From Paenibacillus_D tarimensis_A (GTDB taxonomy: Bacteria > Bacillota > Bacilli > Paenibacillales > Paenibacillaceae), in contig CP166298.1 of NCBI GenBank assembly GCA_041281825.1, positions 5,890,001 to 5,954,000 on the forward strand: a DNA stretch of 64,000 bases, written 5' to 3'. The notes under the pieces were generated by a model. It had not been told where the DNA came from, made no database searches, and worked only from the letters and a program-made list of their open reading frames with translations. The position numbers and the translations under genes are program-made. Below, piece after piece: positions 8,485 through 17,103 of the stretch. Position 1 is the first letter of the stretch, and every line of letters starts with the position of its first letter.

Positions 8485-9239
8485 CGCACTTCCACTCCCT
8501 TCCCCTTCAAATCGTCCTTCACTTCGCGAATCGTCATTTCCTTATAATGAAAAATGGTCGCCGCAAGTCCGGCATCCGCCCGTCCTTCGGCAAACACTTC
8601 GTGAAAATGCTCGACCTGGCCCGCACCGCCGGATGCGATGACCGGGATGCCGACCAGCTCGGAAACAGCACGGGTAAGCTTGACGTCAAAGCCGTCCTTC
8701 GTTCCGTCCGCATCCATGCTTGTCAGCAAAATTTCGCCGGCTCCTAACCGCTCCGCTTCCTTCACCCAATCCAGCGTCCGTATTCCGGTCGCATTACGGC
8801 CGCCGTGCGTGTACACTTCCCATTCTCCCCACTCCGGGTTGAACTTGGCGTCAACCGCCACAACGATGCATTGGGAACCGAACTTACGCGCCCCTTCGGA
8901 GACAAGCGACGGATTTTTGATCGCCGCCGTATTAATGCCGATTTTATCCGCGCCGGCCCGCAGCAGCCGTTTCATGTCGTCCACATGCGCGATGCCGCCG
9001 CCAACGGTGAACGGAATCGTGATTTCGCCTGCCGTTCGCTGTACGACGTCCACCATCGTAGCCCGTCCTTCATGGGAAGCTGAAATATCGAGGAATACCA
9101 GCTCATCGGCCCCTTCGCGGTCATACGTTGCCGCAAGCTCGACCGGGTCGCCGGCATCGCGCAAATTGACGAAATTGACCCCTTTGACAACGCGGCCGTC
9201 CTTCACGTCCAGACACGGTATAATTCGTTTCGCCAGCAT
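8481..9239 (-). CDS. hisF: Imidazole glycerol phosphate synthase, cyclase subunit
   Basis: The 252-residue TIM-barrel subunit takes ammonia from HisH and converts PRFAR to imidazole glycerol phosphate and AICAR. The start MLAKRIIPCLDVKDGRVVKG carries the catalytic Asp11, and the second catalytic Asp lies in LLTSMDADGTK; phosphate sites GGGI and SGGAG are present. These features mark HisF, not HisA. Its start codon overlaps the hisH stop by one base (TGATG). In the usual Bacillus order hisA lies between hisH and hisF; here the two genes touch, so hisA is absent from the operon. Confidence 0.97.
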   Translation of the reverse strand: MLAKRIIPCLDVKDGRVVKGVNFVNLRDAGDPVELAATYDREGADELVFLDISASHEGRATMVDVVQRTAGEITIPFTVGGGIAHVDDMKRLLRAGADKIGINTAAIKNPSLVSEGARKFGSQCIVVAVDAKFNPEWGEWEVYTHGGRNATGIRTLDWVKEAERLGAGEILLTSMDADGTKDGFDVKLTRAVSELVGIPVIASGGAGQVEHFHEVFAEGRADAGLAATIFHYKEMTIREVKDDLKGKGVEVR

Positions 9240-9877
9240 CAGCCGTTCCTCCCCGCATGTTCTTCCGTTTTGGGACTTCCTGTCAATGCAAGAAAATTGC
9301 CGAGCAGCCGCATGCCCAGATCGCCGCTTTTCTCCGGATGGAATTGCATGCCGAACACATTGCCCCGACCGACTATTGCCGTCACCTGCTGGTGGTAGTC
9401 GGTCGTCGCGAGCAGATCACCCGCTTGCTCCGGCTTCGCATGGAAGGAATGGACGAAATAAACGTGGCCTTCCTCCAACCCTTCAAATAACGGACTCTCC
9501 TGAAGGAAATCCAGCCGGTTCCAGCCCATATGCGGAATCTTGTAGCCGCCTTGAAACCGAACCACGCTGCCGGGCAGCAGGCCAAGTCCTTCACTTAGGC
9601 CATGCTCCTCGCTGCGGCTGAACAACAGCTGCATGCCCAGACAAATGCCGAGCAGCGGCTTGCCGGAATCCGCATAATACTTCGTCACTTCATCAAGTCC
9701 GGTATTGTGCAAATTTTGCATCGCATCTCCAAATGCGCCTACACCGGGAAGGATCGCGCCGTCCGCCTCGAGAATATCTTTCGGTTCGGCGGTGACGAGC
9801 GCCTTAAAGCCAAGCCGTTCCACGGCTTTGCTCACGCTATGCAAGTTTCCCATGCCGTAATCAATGATCGCAATCAT
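9239..9877 (-). CDS. hisH: Imidazole glycerol phosphate synthase, glutaminase subunit
   Basis: The 212-residue class I glutamine amidotransferase supplies ammonia to HisF. The nucleophile elbow GICLGMQLLF carries the catalytic Cys, and the His-Glu pair appears in QFHPEKSG. The protein starts MIAIIDYGMGNLHS, the family N-terminus; the frame extends 33 codons further upstream inside hisB and is ignored. One base separates it from the hisB stop, and a GGGAG site within the end of hisB can serve as its ribosome-binding site. Confidence 0.96.
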   Translation of the reverse strand: MIAIIDYGMGNLHSVSKAVERLGFKALVTAEPKDILEADGAILPGVGAFGDAMQNLHNTGLDEVTKYYADSGKPLLGICLGMQLLFSRSEEHGLSEGLGLLPGSVVRFQGGYKIPHMGWNRLDFLQESPLFEGLEEGHVYFVHSFHAKPEQAGDLLATTDYHQQVTAIVGRGNVFGMQFHPEKSGDLGMRLLGNFLALTGSPKTEEHAGRNG

Positions 9878-9878
9878 G

Positions 9879-10478
9879 CTACAGCACTCCCTTCGTGGAA
9901 GGCACTCCTTGCACACGGGGATCGATAGCGGTTGCTTCATCCAGCGCTCGGCCGAGCGCTTTGAACACCGCTTCAATCATATGGTGTGTATTGCAGCCGT
10001 AGTGGACGATGACATGCAGCGTCATCCGCGCTTCAAGCGCCAGCTTCCACAGAAATTCGTGCACCAGCTCCGTCGAGAAGCTTCCGACCTGCTGCGACGG
10101 ATATTCGGCGCGGTATTCAAAGTGCGGCCGGTTGCTCAGATCAATAACAACCTGCGCAAGCGCCTCGTCCATCGGCACAAATACGCTGGCATACCGCTTA
10201 ATGCCCCGTTTGTCGCCAAGCGCTTCCCGGATCGTCTGCCCAAGGCAAATGCCGATATCCTCAACGGTATGATGGTCATCGATGTCCACATCTCCGCGCG
10301 CTTCGACCTTCAAATCAAATTGTCCATGCTTCGTGAACAGATCAAGCATATGGTTCAAAAATGGCACATCGGTCTCAATTTCCGCCGCACCGGTACCGTC
10401 TACGGAAAAAGCAAGCTTAATATCCGTTTCATTCGTTGTCCGCACCACCTCGGATGCGCGTTTGACGTTATCCGCCAT
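9879..10478 (-). CDS. hisB: Imidazoleglycerol-phosphate dehydratase
   Basis: The 199-residue enzyme dehydrates imidazole glycerol phosphate to imidazole acetol phosphate. The manganese-binding motifs HMLDLFTKHG, DDHHTVEDIG and the C-terminal HHMIEAVFKALGRAL are visible. It is the single-domain form without a phosphatase domain, matching the separate hisJ. AGAAGGG lies about 5 nt before the ATG. A gap of about 80 nt separates it from hisD, the widest within this operon. Confidence 0.96.
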   Translation of the reverse strand: MADNVKRASEVVRTTNETDIKLAFSVDGTGAAEIETDVPFLNHMLDLFTKHGQFDLKVEARGDVDIDDHHTVEDIGICLGQTIREALGDKRGIKRYASVFVPMDEALAQVVIDLSNRPHFEYRAEYPSQQVGSFSTELVHEFLWKLALEARMTLHVIVHYGCNTHHMIEAVFKALGRALDEATAIDPRVQGVPSTKGVL

Positions 10479-10557
10479 TATAACCCTTCTCTCATCGATA
10501 GTTTAGAGATTGTCGAAGCATCATTGAAGGTTACCTTCCAGGCATTGCATCGTAAGC

Positions 10558-11844
10558 TTAGCCCTTTTCCTTCTCCAGCCGCACTTCGATGGCGCGGGCA
10601 TGGCCTTCCAGTCCTTCATGGCGCGCGAGCGTCATGATCTGTTCACCGCTGCGGAGCAATGCGTCCTTACTGTAGTGGATCAGACTGGATTTCTTTATAA
10701 AATCGTCGACGTTAACCGGCGAGGAGAAACGGGCCGTGCCGTTCGTCGGCAAAATATGGTTCGGTCCGGCAAAATAATCGCCGACCGGCTCCGAGCTGTA
10801 AGGACCGATAAATATTGCCCCTGCATTCTCAATCCGCCCGAGCAGCTGCATCGGATCGGCGGTCATAATTTCAAGATGCTCCGGCGCCATCCGATTGATG
10901 ATATCAACACCTTGATCAATCGACTGCACGAGCAGAACGGCACCGTATTGATCGATCGACTGCCGTGCGATCGCCTCGCGCGGCAGCTCCGCCAGCTGGC
11001 GCTCCACTTCCGCGGCTACCGCTTCCGCTAACAGCCGGGAAGGCGTCACGAGAATCGCGGAAGCCATCTCATCATGCTCAGCCTGCGACAACAGATCGGC
11101 CGCCACATAGACCGGATCGGCGCTGTCGTCGGCCAGCACGGCGATCTCGCTCGGTCCGGCAATGCTGTCGATGCTGACGGTGCCGAACACCGCGCGTTTC
11201 GCGAGCGCCACATAGATGTTGCCGGGCCCGGTTATCTTATCGACCGGCTTAATGCTTTCCGTCCCGTAAGCCAGCGCCGCAATCGCTTGCGCCCCGCCGA
11301 CGCGATACATTTCCTTCACTCCGGCTTCCGCTGCCGCGACGAGTATATAGGGATTGATCCCTTCCTGACCGGCGGTCGCGGGAGGGGTCACCATGACAAT
11401 TTCCGGTACGCCGGCCACTTGCGCCGGAATGACGTTCATCAGCACGGATGAAGGATAAGCCGCTTTGCCGCCGGGAACATAAACGCCCACCCGCTTCAAC
11501 GGGCGGATGATCTGTCCGAGCATCGTGCCGTCCGGCTGCAGATCCATCCACGAATTCCGCTTCTGCTTCTCATGGAACACGCGAATATTGACAGCCGCCT
11601 CGCGGATCGCTGCAAGGAAATCCGCATCGACACGGTCATACGCCGCTTCGATCTCCTCCAATGTCACGCGCAGCTTTGTTGCATCCAGCTTTACCCGGTC
11701 ATGCTGTTCGGTATACCTGAGCAGGGCCGCATCGCCTTCGGCACGAACCGCATCCACGATCTCTCGAGCCGTCTCATTCTGTTCCGGCGTACCTACTTCC
11801 ACCTCACGGCTTAATTTGAATTGTTCTGCAGCCATAATGCGCAT
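10558..11844 (-). CDS. hisD: Histidinol dehydrogenase
   Basis: The 428-residue zinc enzyme oxidises histidinol to histidine in two NAD-dependent steps. The family signatures GVYVPGGKAAYPSSVLM, GPGNIYVALAKR, SIAGPSE and the C-terminal GPNHILPTNGTARF are present. Several start codons lie close together; I chose 11844 because the GGAGGAG site is about 9 nt before it and touches the next ATG upstream. It follows hisG by 22 nt. Confidence 0.96.
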   Translation of the reverse strand: MRIMAAEQFKLSREVEVGTPEQNETAREIVDAVRAEGDAALLRYTEQHDRVKLDATKLRVTLEEIEAAYDRVDADFLAAIREAAVNIRVFHEKQKRNSWMDLQPDGTMLGQIIRPLKRVGVYVPGGKAAYPSSVLMNVIPAQVAGVPEIVMVTPPATAGQEGINPYILVAAAEAGVKEMYRVGGAQAIAALAYGTESIKPVDKITGPGNIYVALAKRAVFGTVSIDSIAGPSEIAVLADDSADPVYVAADLLSQAEHDEMASAILVTPSRLLAEAVAAEVERQLAELPREAIARQSIDQYGAVLLVQSIDQGVDIINRMAPEHLEIMTADPMQLLGRIENAGAIFIGPYSSEPVGDYFAGPNHILPTNGTARFSSPVNVDDFIKKSSLIHYSKDALLRSGEQIMTLARHEGLEGHARAIEVRLEKEKG

Positions 11845-11866
11845 ACTTCTCATCTCCTCCGCCGAA

Positions 11867-12511
11867 TCAGATCTTCGCTGCAACCGTCGTTTGCAGCAGG
11901 TCGCACAAGCTTTGAATTCTATCGTTCTTCAACCGGTAGCTCACCCGGTTTGCAATCAGCCTGCTCGTAATTCCGAAGATCGTTCCCATCTCCACCAATC
12001 CGTTCTCCCGGAGCGTCTGACCGGTCTCCACCATATCGACGATGCGGTCGGCCAGCCCGATGAGCGGAGCAAGCTCAATCGATCCGTTCAGCTTGATAAC
12101 CTCCACCTGCTGCCCCTGCTCGCGAAAATATTGCGAAGCGACATTAGGATACTTCGTCGCGACCCGCGGGTTGATCGCCGGCTTCCAATCCGGCAGTCCG
12201 ATCACCGACATCCGGCATTTCGCGATGCCGAGATCAAGAAGCTCGTAGACGTCCTTGTTTTCCTCCATCAGCACATCTTTGCCGACGATGCCGATATCGG
12301 CAACGCCATATTCGACATAAGTCGGTACGTCGACCGGCTTCGCCATAATAAATTCCATTCCCGCCTCCGGAAGCTCGATGACCAGCTTGCGCGTGTCGTC
12401 GAAATCGCTGGGGATCGGCAGCCCCGCTTCCCGGAACAGCTTTGACGCCTGCTTATAGATCCGCCCCTTGGGCATGGCCACCTTTAGAGTTTCGCCTCGT
12501 TGCTCCTTCAT
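11867..12511 (-). CDS. hisG: ATP phosphoribosyltransferase, short catalytic subunit
   Basis: The 214-residue short-form HisG condenses ATP with PRPP, the committed step of histidine synthesis. It lacks the C-terminal regulatory ACT-like domain of the long form and needs HisZ, which is encoded immediately upstream. The family stretch VAMPKGRIYKQA and the GLADRIVDMVETGQTL segment are present. The start at 12511 overlaps the hisZ stop (ATGA) and has GGAAGGTGG in front, so the two subunits are probably translated together. Confidence 0.95.
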   Translation of the reverse strand: MKEQRGETLKVAMPKGRIYKQASKLFREAGLPIPSDFDDTRKLVIELPEAGMEFIMAKPVDVPTYVEYGVADIGIVGKDVLMEENKDVYELLDLGIAKCRMSVIGLPDWKPAINPRVATKYPNVASQYFREQGQQVEVIKLNGSIELAPLIGLADRIVDMVETGQTLRENGLVEMGTIFGITSRLIANRVSYRLKNDRIQSLCDLLQTTVAAKI

Positions 12512-13749
12512 GATTTGCCACCTTCCCAAGATAACTCGCCGTTCTTAAAGGAGACAACCTTCGAATACGCTGCGCCTTTATAAACAACCGGCAATTCTTC
12601 GCCGCGCGTGTGCAGCGTCTCCCAGGCCGGCCAATCGTCTACCTTCTCGGTAACGGCAATCGTTCCCTCATCGCGATAGCGCCGGGCTTCCGAGAGCGCG
12701 ACCGTCCGGCTGCCGGAATCGTAGCCGATCAGCACCCGCTGCCGCTCTTGCACCATCTCATCGCGGGCCAGCTCCAGAATCCTGGTCGTCTTGAGAGCGA
12801 ATCCCGTTGCAGGCGCCGGACGTCCGAACTGCTTCAATAAATTATCGTACCTGCCTCCGCTGACAACCGGAAATCCGAGATCGGCCGCATAACCTTCAAA
12901 TGTCATTCCCGTGTAATAGGTAAAATCTCCGATCATCGTCAGGTCAATTAGCACATGTTCGCATACGCCGTAAGCCTTCAGCACTTCCCAGATTTCACAT
13001 AAGTGACGAATGGAATTCTGTGCGGTAGGATTGCCGCTTAATTGCAGCGCCTGCTCACAGATCTCCTGACCGCCGCGCAGCCTCAGAATCCCTTCCAATT
13101 CCTGCTGCAGAGACTCGTTCAGCTCCAGTCTGCGCAGCTGTTCGCGATAACCGACATAATCCCGCCCCAGCAAGCAGGCTTTCAATTGCTCCTGCGCTTC
13201 GAGGTTGCCATTCAACGTTTCTTCGAACAAACCGTTTAAGAAACCGACATGGCCGATGGCAATTTTGAACCGGTCCACCCCCGCCGCTTTAAGCGATGCG
13301 ATCGCGAGTGCGACCACCTCGGCATCCGCGTCTGCGGAAGGATCGCCGACAAGCTCCAAGCCGGTCTGAAAAAACTCCGCCTCCCGCCCGGCCTCTTCCT
13401 CTATGGCGCGAAAGACGTTCGAATGATAAGACAACCGATGCGGAAACGGAGACTCCTTCAACAGCGAAGCCACCACCCGCGCGATCGGCCCGGTCATGTC
13501 GGAGCGGAGCACCAGCGTCGTACCGCGGTTATTAAGAAGCTTGAACAGCTTTTGATCCGACGTAGCGCTTGCAATTCCTACCGTATCGTAATATTCCATC
13601 GTCGGGGTCATAATTTGCTCATAGCCCCAGCTCCGCATGCAGTCAAGTACTTGCCTCTCAATGTGCCGCAGCCGGGACACCTCATGAGGAAGATAATCTT
13701 TGACGCCGATTGGTTTTTCAAACACTTTTGGTTTCGACAATCCGTTCAC
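12508..13749 (-). CDS. hisZ: ATP phosphoribosyltransferase regulatory subunit
   Basis: The 413-residue protein resembles histidyl-tRNA synthetase but serves as the regulatory partner of short HisG. The class II motif 2-like stretch (VLRSDMTGPIARVVA) and the YYTGMTFEGYA and VVSGGRYDNLL segments are visible, while the C-terminal anticodon-binding domain is reduced. It is the first gene of the his operon. The frame starts at a GTG (13749) with a poor ribosome-binding site; a nearby TTG is an alternative. A sigma-A promoter lies about 70 nt upstream. Confidence 0.92.
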   Translation of the reverse strand: MNGLSKPKVFEKPIGVKDYLPHEVSRLRHIERQVLDCMRSWGYEQIMTPTMEYYDTVGIASATSDQKLFKLLNNRGTTLVLRSDMTGPIARVVASLLKESPFPHRLSYHSNVFRAIEEEAGREAEFFQTGLELVGDPSADADAEVVALAIASLKAAGVDRFKIAIGHVGFLNGLFEETLNGNLEAQEQLKACLLGRDYVGYREQLRRLELNESLQQELEGILRLRGGQEICEQALQLSGNPTAQNSIRHLCEIWEVLKAYGVCEHVLIDLTMIGDFTYYTGMTFEGYAADLGFPVVSGGRYDNLLKQFGRPAPATGFALKTTRILELARDEMVQERQRVLIGYDSGSRTVALSEARRYRDEGTIAVTEKVDDWPAWETLHTRGEELPVVYKGAAYSKVVSFKNGELSWEGGKS

Positions 13750-13818
13750 CCACAGACACTTTAGTATATTAACGTGCTACCATATTACCATACTGCCAAA
13801 ATAAAGAGTTTAGTCGTT

Positions 13819-13847
13819 ATATTAACATGGAAATTATACATCGTCAA
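13819..13847 (-). promoter_or_regulatory. Sigma-A promoter of the histidine operon
   Basis: TTGACG, 17 nt and TAATAT read on the minus strand, with a TG one base before the -10 hexamer. The predicted leader is only about 60 nt. No T-box, riboswitch or attenuator hairpin is apparent in it. Confidence 0.75.
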
Positions 13848-13927
13848 CCGGCAATCTCGGTAATAACCAATCAAGCTTACCTTCTTCTTCTCTCTAAGTT
13901 TCACCTCTCTATGGGACATTCATCCAC

Positions 13928-13955
13928 ACGCATTTGTCTCCCTTCCCATAACCTA
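13928..13955 (+). promoter_or_regulatory. Candidate sigma-K promoter for the YjcZ-like gene
   Basis: AC at 13928-13929 is followed by 17 nt and CATAACCTA (13947-13955), which fits the mother-cell sigma-K pattern (AC, about 17 nt, CATAnnnTA). It lies 32 nt before the start codon at 13988. This is a motif match only. Confidence 0.5.
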
Positions 13956-13987
13956 GAATTAGAGTCGGGAGAGGAGGGGAAGAATCA

Positions 13988-14104
13988 ATGGGTTACCCGG
14001 TAGGGGCAGGTGTTGGTGCCGGCGGTTGTTTCGGCTTCACTAGTGTAGGTGTTATTCTTGTATTGTTTATTTTGCTCGTGATCGTCTCTCGTTGGTGCGC
14101 GTAA
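13988..14104 (+). CDS. YjcZ-family sporulation miniprotein (38 aa)
   Basis: The 38-residue product has a glycine-rich head (MGYPVGAGVGAGGCFGF) and one hydrophobic helix (VGVILVLFILLVIV), then SRWCA. This is the build of YjcZ-type small sporulation proteins of Bacilli, which are spore-associated and of unknown role. A strong GGAGGGG site lies 8 nt before the ATG and a sigma-K-like promoter precedes it. A larger gene with a ribosome-binding site follows after 71 nt. Confidence 0.75.
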   Translation: MGYPVGAGVGAGGCFGFTSVGVILVLFILLVIVSRWCA

Positions 14105-14175
14105 CTTAACTTCAATCCCTTAGGCCATCGGCAGTGATCCGGTGGTCTTTCCCGCTTTAGAACGGAGGTGAAATC

Positions 14176-14580
14176 TTGAAACTGATCTCGCAATATCCTT
14201 GTACGGCCGAATTGATTCAACCCTACTGCGGGCGGCAAGTCGTTGCCGTTACTCATTACGGGGATACGATAACGGGAGTTATAGATCGGGTCAGCGACGG
14301 AATCGTTTACTTTAGACCCGCCGGCGCTCCGCAAGCGGCGATCCGGTCGATGCAGCGTAAGGTGTTGTCACATTCGAAGGTAAGGAAAATCCGGAGCAAA
14401 AAAAAAGCGACGAACCGGAACATTACGATTTCCGGGAAGCTTTCCGGCAAAGCAAAGACAAGCGCTTGGGGATTTGGTTACCCCGGCTTCGGCTTTGGCT
14501 TTCCGGGCTTTGGCTTAGGCGCTGCGGCCTTGGCTTTTACAATTCCTTTAATATTGCTCGCCGCTTTGTTTGCCTGGTAG
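14176..14580 (+). CDS. Small basic protein with Sm-like N-terminus and Gly/Phe-rich hydrophobic tail, unknown function
   Basis: The 134-residue product begins at TTG with an ideal GGAGGTG 6 nt upstream. Residues about 12-50 look like an Sm-like beta barrel (RQVVAVTHYGDTITGVIDRVSDGIVYF). A very basic linker (RKIRSKKKATNR) and then a Gly/Phe repeat (GFGYPGFGFGFPGFGLG) lead into a C-terminal hydrophobic segment. The layout and the neighbouring YjcZ-like gene suggest a spore-envelope or membrane-associated protein; that is inference. I do not recognise a named family. Confidence 0.65.
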   Translation: MKLISQYPCTAELIQPYCGRQVVAVTHYGDTITGVIDRVSDGIVYFRPAGAPQAAIRSMQRKVLSHSKVRKIRSKKKATNRNITISGKLSGKAKTSAWGFGYPGFGFGFPGFGLGAAALAFTIPLILLAALFAW

Positions 14581-14612
14581 CACACCAGCGGAAGAAGCCT
14601 CCGGCAACCGCG

Positions 14613-15116
14613 TTATATCGGCATCGGAGGCTTCTCGTCGCGCTTTAATTCCCGTATCGGATTGCCGCCGACAAATGCGTATGCCGGAACATCCTTATGG
14701 ACAACCGAGCCGGCCGCAATCACGGCATGATCGCCTATCGTAACACCAGGCAGAATAGTCGTATTTGCGCCGATCATGACGTGATCGCCGATGCGGACAG
14801 CGCCTAGCCTGTACTCCTTGATCAAATATTCGTGGGTAAGAATCGTTGTGTTATATCCGATAATCGAGTTGTCCCCAACCTGTATTCGTTCCGGGAAAAA
14901 TACATCCACCATCACCATTAGAGCAAAGGCCGTATGGCGCCCGACCTGCATGCCGAGCACATGGCGGTAAATGGCATTTTTCCACGGCAAGACCGGACAA
15001 TACCGCGCCAATTGAATACATATGAAATTCCGTACCGCTTTCCACGGACTAACGGTTCGATAGACCTGCCAAAGCGCGTTCGGTCCCTCAACCGGATACC
15101 GTTCAACATTTCTCAA
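14613..15116 (-). CDS. Acyltransferase with left-handed beta helix (YvoF-like)
   Basis: The 167-residue protein contains the hexapeptide repeats (IGDNSIIGYN, IGDHVMIGANTTILPGVTIGDHAVIAAGSVV) of trimeric acetyltransferases of the maltose/galactoside O-acetyltransferase type. The acceptor is unknown. It starts at TTG and overlaps the ppaX stop by 4 nt (TTGA), so translation is likely coupled. In Bacillus the orthologous yvoF likewise lies between ppaX and hisZ. The upstream GGGCGGGAG inside ppaX is the likely ribosome-binding site. Confidence 0.85.
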   Translation of the reverse strand: MRNVERYPVEGPNALWQVYRTVSPWKAVRNFICIQLARYCPVLPWKNAIYRHVLGMQVGRHTAFALMVMVDVFFPERIQVGDNSIIGYNTTILTHEYLIKEYRLGAVRIGDHVMIGANTTILPGVTIGDHAVIAAGSVVHKDVPAYAFVGGNPIRELKRDEKPPMPI

Positions 15117-15775
15117 CCGTTCTCCCGCCCTATTCCGACGATTTCATACAAATCCACCATATCGTAGAGCATATATTTCGCTCCGGCCTCCCACAGCGGC
15201 TTTTCCCCTTTCAAGGACCAAGCGACGCCTACAGGGATTGCACCGGCCGCCCTGGCTGCCTCCATATCGACTCCGCTGTCGCCAACCATTAACGTTCTTG
15301 AAGGATCGGCATCCAACTCCTTCATCGCTTTAAGCACGGGTTCAGGATGCGGCTTCGGATGATTCACATCGTCAATTGTGATGACGGATGACATCCAATC
15401 CCCCAAACCGACATATTTTAAACCGCGTTCGGTCGTCAGCCGCATTTTCGTCGTCACCACACCCAGCTTCAGTCCGTCATCATAGAGCCTTTTTACAACT
15501 TCAAGCACGCCCGGAAACGCACATACCAGCTCATCGTGAAGGTGCAGGTTCATTTTACGGTATTCGGCGACAAGCGCATCTACATCATCTTGGCCGGAGA
15601 ACTGCCGCATCTGGTCCGTTAACGGTTTTCCCATGCTGGGTATGATATGCTCTCTCCCAAATTCGGGAGCGACGTAATCCTTTAACGCATGCATGAACGA
15701 CTGGATAATTAATTCATTCGTATCTAGGATGGTGCCGTCCAAGTCGAATAACACCGTATCAATTTTTCTCGTCAT
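15113..15775 (-). CDS. ppaX: Pyrophosphatase PpaX, HAD superfamily
   Basis: The 220-residue HAD hydrolase shows the nucleophile motif DLDGTILDT (residues 9-17), the TTKMR motif II and the GDSGVDMEAARAAG motif IV. In Bacillus PpaX hydrolyses the pyrophosphate released when HprK removes phosphate from Ser46 of HPr by phosphorolysis, which explains its link to hprK. The start has AAGGAGAAGG in front and overlaps the end of lgt by 17 nt. The longer open frame upstream is not needed. Confidence 0.92.
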   Translation of the reverse strand: MTRKIDTVLFDLDGTILDTNELIIQSFMHALKDYVAPEFGREHIIPSMGKPLTDQMRQFSGQDDVDALVAEYRKMNLHLHDELVCAFPGVLEVVKRLYDDGLKLGVVTTKMRLTTERGLKYVGLGDWMSSVITIDDVNHPKPHPEPVLKAMKELDADPSRTLMVGDSGVDMEAARAAGAIPVGVAWSLKGEKPLWEAGAKYMLYDMVDLYEIVGIGRENG

Positions 15776-16832
15776 CTGCCTTCTCCTTGCCGGACGGTTC
15801 TTCTGTTGCTTCAGCCGATGCGTCCTTCTTGTCCAATTCTGCGATTGTCTCGGGATCCGCCGGCTCCGTCCCGGCTTCGGACGCCTGTAAAGCTGCAGTG
15901 TGTTTACTTGAAACGATCGGGTCGGCATATTTTGCCAGCTCCGGACCGGTTATACGGCGTATAATTATGAACGCTATACCCGCCAGGATAAGCAAAATGG
16001 CCACAACCTGGGAAATCCGCACATTGCCGTACCCCGGGTCAAGATATCCGGCTTCGAAAACGCCGGTCATAGGCGACCACAATCCGGCAACAATCGACTC
16101 CAGCCAGGAAGGGCCTTGAAAGGCCAGGCTGTCCGTCCGAAGCCCTTCGATATAAAACCTTCCGATCGAATACCAAATAAAGTAGATTGCGAACAGCTCC
16201 CCCGCACGAAGGAACGATTGCCGCCTTATGACGAACAACAGGACAAGGCCGATCAAGCTCCACATGGATTCATATAGAAAAGTAGGGTGATGGAAGCTTC
16301 CTTCGCCGGTCAGCGGATTCACGACCCACATTTGATCGACAATCCACGACGGAAGATTCAGCGTACCGCGAAGAAACCCTTCGGTAGTCGGCCCGCCATA
16401 TGCTTCCTGATTGACATAATTGCCCCAGCGGCCGATCATTTGTCCTGCAATCAACGATGGCGCGCATATGTCGGCAATGCGCCAGAAATTATAGCCTTTA
16501 TAACGGAAATAGAAAATGCCGCATATGATTCCGCCGATTAATGCGCCATAAATGGCGATTCCGCCGTTCCATATCTGGATAATGCCAATCAAGTTGTCCT
16601 TGTACTCGTCCCACTTGAACGCCACATAATACAGCCTGGCCCCGATTATAGCCGACGGCACGCCGAGCAGCAGCAAATCCATGAAGAAATCCGGTGTTAT
16701 ACCGAACCGTTTTCCTTCCCGGATGGCGAGCAGCAACCCCACCAGCGCGGCACTACCAAGGATGATACCGTACCAATGGATACTGATCGGACCCAGCGAG
16801 ATGGCGACAGGATCGATTCTAAACATATACAT
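15759..16832 (-). CDS. lgt: Prolipoprotein diacylglyceryl transferase with an acidic C-terminal tail
   Basis: The 357-residue membrane enzyme moves diacylglycerol from phosphatidylglycerol to the lipobox cysteine of prolipoproteins. Several transmembrane helices and the Lgt signature around GRWGNYVNQEAYG are present. The tail after about residue 290 is hydrophilic and rich in Glu, Asp, Lys and Ala (ending GKEKADDEKN) and makes the protein clearly longer than the roughly 270 residues of Bacillus Lgt. Such tails occur in related bacteria; its role is unknown. It lies downstream of hprK as in Bacillus, with a structured gap between them. Confidence 0.93.
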   Translation of the reverse strand: MYMFRIDPVAISLGPISIHWYGIILGSAALVGLLLAIREGKRFGITPDFFMDLLLLGVPSAIIGARLYYVAFKWDEYKDNLIGIIQIWNGGIAIYGALIGGIICGIFYFRYKGYNFWRIADICAPSLIAGQMIGRWGNYVNQEAYGGPTTEGFLRGTLNLPSWIVDQMWVVNPLTGEGSFHHPTFLYESMWSLIGLVLLFVIRRQSFLRAGELFAIYFIWYSIGRFYIEGLRTDSLAFQGPSWLESIVAGLWSPMTGVFEAGYLDPGYGNVRISQVVAILLILAGIAFIIIRRITGPELAKYADPIVSSKHTAALQASEAGTEPADPETIAELDKKDASAEATEEPSGKEKADDEKN

Positions 16833-16890
16833 GCTATTATTGCCCCTTTTTTTTCGTATGGAATTTGTAAATATTCAATACGGTCTTACC

Positions 16891-17050
16891 GGGCCCCGCT
16901 AACTTACCCCACAAAGTGAAGCCTATTCTAAGCAGCTAATTCCGTCCGCATCGAGCCCAAAGCTCGATCGGCGTCTAAACTTTCCGCTAATGGCGGTCAT
17001 GCTACCTGAATGACTTCGATAGAAGCTTATACATTACTTTGCGGGGACCC
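16891..17050. repeat. Large structured intergenic element between hprK and lgt
   Basis: Outer arms GGGCCCCGC (16891-16899) and GCGGGGACCC (17041-17050) are complementary apart from one bulged A. AAAGT (16913-16917) and ACTTT (17036-17040) extend the stem beyond a bulge. Inside are hairpins ATCGAGC/GCTCGAT, CCGC/GCGG and GTCAT/ATGAC. The design resembles a small palindromic intergenic repeat or non-autonomous element. No open frame is present. Confidence 0.55.
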
Positions 17051-17103
17051 CAAATGATTATCGGAATATGCTTCGAAGTATCACGTCACTTTCGTGGGTT
17101 ATT

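Noticed and set aside
13750..13987. T-box or attenuator in front of the his operon
   Set aside because: The leader is only about 60 nt from the promoter, with no T-box sequence or terminator hairpin.
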